Below are positions 62,458-64,000 of a DNA stretch of 64,000 bases, piece by piece. The number at the start of each line of letters is the position of its first letter. Within the stretch, counting starts at the first letter, position 1. Made by a program: the position numbers and the translations under genes. Under the pieces are notes generated by a model. The model was not told where the DNA came from. It saw only the letters and a list, made by a program, of their open reading frames with translations, and did not search any database. The stretch is from Roseateles_E cavernae (GTDB taxonomy: Bacteria > Pseudomonadota > Gammaproteobacteria > Burkholderiales > Burkholderiaceae_C): the NCBI RefSeq assembly GCF_040187885.1, contig NZ_JBDPLH010000001.1, positions 930,001 through 994,000 of the forward strand, read 5' to 3'.

Positions 62458-64000
62458 CTAGTCTGCAGGAGCCATCTGCAGCTCGCCTCGATGGTAGAGC
62501 TGCTCGCGCACCTCTTTCTTCGTGATCTTCCCGTAGCCGGACTTGGGCAGGGCGTCCCAGAAGAAGAAGTGCCGGGGCCAGCGGTAGCGGGCGCAGCGGC
62601 CCTCGAGATGGGCCAGCAGGGTCTCGGCCGACAGCCCCGGGCGGCTGGCCACGATGACGGCCACGCCGACCTCGCCCCATTTGGGGTCGGGTACGCCCAG
62701 CACCGCCACCTCGGCCACGTCCGGATGCAGCAGCAGCACCTCCTCGACCTCGCGCGGGTAGACGTTGGAGCCGCCCGAGATATACATATCGGACTCGCGG
62801 CCGGTGATGTAGAGCAGGCCGCGCGCGTCCAGGCGGCCGAGATCGCCGGTGTGGAACCAGCCGCCGCGCAAGGCCTTGGCCGTGGCCTCGGGGTTGTCGA
62901 AATAGCCGGCGAACACCGCCGGGCCGCGGCAGCAGATCTCGCCGACCTCACCCACCGGCAGCGGCCGCAGCTGGGCATCGAGGATGGCCACTTCCATGCC
63001 GGTGCGCGGGCGGCCGCAGCTGCCGATGTTGGCGTTCGGATCGGCATCGTCGAGTCCATGCATGGACGCTGGCAGCACGGTGATGCAGCCCGTCACCTCG
63101 CCCAGGCCGAAATACTGCACCAGCACCGGGCCCAGCTTCTGCAGGGCCCGCCGCTGGTCGGCACGGTACATCGGCGCGCCGGCATAGATCAGATAGCGCA
63201 GGCTGCTGTGGTCGTAGCGGTCCACCGACGCGTCCTCCACCAGCATCTTGACGATGGTGGGCACGGTGAAGAGATTGCTGACCCGGTGCCGCTCGACCAG
63301 CCGCCAGACCTGCTCGGGCTCCAGCCGCTCCGAGGCCAGCAGCACGGTGGCGGCGCCGCGCGCGACATTGAGCAGCGCATGGATGCCCGCGCCGTGCGAC
63401 AGCGGTGCCACGGCGATCGAGCAGTCGCTCTCGTCGGTGCCGGGGATCAGGTCGGCCAGATGGTTGGTCACGACGAAAGCCATCTGGCCATGGGTCAGCA
63501 TCGCGGCCTTGGGCCGCCCGGTGGTGCCCGACGTATAGAAGTACCACAGCGGCGTGTCGGCCCGCACCTCGGCCATCTGGGTCGGCGCGCCCTGATGCGC
63601 GGCCAGCAGGGCTTCGTAGCCGATCTCGCCCGGGCGCGGCCGGCCTATCGTGATCAGGTGGCGCAGCCGCGGTGCTTCCGCCCTGACCGCATCGACATGG
63701 GCCGCGAAGTCCTCTTCCGCCAGCATGGCCACGGCCTGGCTGGAGCTGCCCAGATAGGCCAGCTCCGGCGGCGTCAGCCGGAAGTTGGTCGGCACCCAGA
63801 CCAGGCCCATGCGGAAAGCCGCCCAGCAGCTCTCGAACAGGGCCACATTGTTGCGCGACTGCACCAGCAGCTTGTCGCCGGCCTGCAGGCCCAGCGCGCG
63901 CAAGCCCGCAACCAGGGCATCGACCCGCCCGTTCAGCTCGCGCCAGCTCCACTGCTGTTCGCCCTGGATCAGGCCGGTCCGGTCCGGGAACTGGGCGGCG
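62458..64000 (-). CDS. AMP-binding acyl-CoA synthetase, N-terminus beyond the window (partial)
   Basis: The frame stays open from the stop at 62458 to the window end, and residues encoded near 63900-64000 (IQGEQQWSWRELNGRVDAL) are typical near the N-terminus of adenylate-forming CoA ligases, so the start lies outside. Motifs are YFYTSGTTGRPKAAMLTHGQM, FGLGEVTG, HTGDLG and ITGRESDMYISGGSNVYP and the C-terminal Lys in KSGYGKITK. It probably activates the acid imported by the TRAP system (62408 ends 49 nt away). Confidence 0.92.
   Translation of the reverse strand, partial: AAQFPDRTGLIQGEQQWSWRELNGRVDALVAGLRALGLQAGDKLLVQSRNNVALFESCWAAFRMGLVWVPTNFRLTPPELAYLGSSSQAVAMLAEEDFAAHVDAVRAEAPRLRHLITIGRPRPGEIGYEALLAAHQGAPTQMAEVRADTPLWYFYTSGTTGRPKAAMLTHGQMAFVVTNHLADLIPGTDESDCSIAVAPLSHGAGIHALLNVARGAATVLLASERLEPEQVWRLVERHRVSNLFTVPTIVKMLVEDASVDRYDHSSLRYLIYAGAPMYRADQRRALQKLGPVLVQYFGLGEVTGCITVLPASMHGLDDADPNANIGSCGRPRTGMEVAILDAQLRPLPVGEVGEICCRGPAVFAGYFDNPEATAKALRGGWFHTGDLGRLDARGLLYITGRESDMYISGGSNVYPREVEEVLLLHPDVAEVAVLGVPDPKWGEVGVAVIVASRPGLSAETLLAHLEGRCARYRWPRHFFFWDALPKSGYGKITKKEVREQLYHRGELQMAPAD

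Overview
The window is about 64 kb of GC-rich chromosomal DNA (roughly 68-70% G+C by eye) densely packed with genes in short operons. Gene content points to a betaproteobacterium of the order Burkholderiales, probably near Roseateles/Pelomonas/Rubrivivax. The main clues are a Bug-family (TctC) solute-binding protein, an MHFG-type PEP-CTERM protein, a SWIB protein with a histone-H1-like Lys/Ala/Pro tail, DUF2007, DUF1992 and DUF2939 proteins, and a PglL-like O-antigen ligase. This placement is inference; there is no rRNA or tRNA in the window. I see no phage, insertion sequence or CRISPR array. It looks like core and niche chromosomal sequence rather than a mobile island.

Layout. 1-7860 (+): tail of an ECF sigma factor, a Ser/Thr kinase, a long-chain acyl-CoA synthetase, DUF1232, an M28 peptidase, a 73-aa protein and a Nudix hydrolase; a 2TM protein lies on the minus strand. 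7878-10859 (-): a secreted F5/8C plus di-haem oxidoreductase lipoprotein, followed by an 0.8-kb stretch without a supported gene. 11652-14589 (-): two small exported proteins with an MCE (MlaD) protein and an MlaE permease, but no ATPase. 14646-17391 (+): DUF2007, GNAT, LysE, DUF1992, DUF2939 and DsrE. 17414-25: gshA, an MBL hydrolase, a hybrid histidine kinase (+), a VOC protein and an AraC regulator. 23968-26639 (-): a Bug protein coupled to a SulP permease. 26706-30766 (-): two tandem GGDEF proteins. 31016-32733 (-): a TetR regulon containing an unlisted 39-aa protein. 32902-35832 (+): uvrA. 35843-38366: MHFG PEP-CTERM (-), an HCCA-isomerase-like protein (+), a response regulator (+) and a SWIB protein (-).

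38564-44802 (-) is an iron uptake module: tonB, exbB, exbD, a siderophore receptor, piuC and an FMN-dependent alpha-hydroxy-acid oxidase, with a Fur-box-like site ahead of tonB. 44993-46163 (-) is a TerC-family gene preceded by what reads clearly as a yybP-ykoY manganese riboswitch. 46259-48235 (+): a small membrane protein, then a 518-aa protein with an internal PEP-CTERM signal, a DNRLRE domain and a collagen-like stretch. 48246-52154: a BepA-like M48 protease (-), moaC (+) and a PglL-like ligase (-). 52191-58271 (-) is a tight five-gene operon (DUF4331, lipoprotein, TPR, HupE/UreJ with HX5DH motif, TonB receptor) that looks like an uncharacterised metal-uptake system. 58368-64000 (-): RlpA, a TRAP transporter (DctQM fusion plus DctP) and a partial acyl-CoA synthetase.

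Best candidates for something new: the DUF4331-HupE-TonB receptor operon; the internal PEP-CTERM fusion protein; and the TetR regulon with two matched palindromic operators, a 39-aa protein and a hydrolase. Promoters and operators were judged by eye only.
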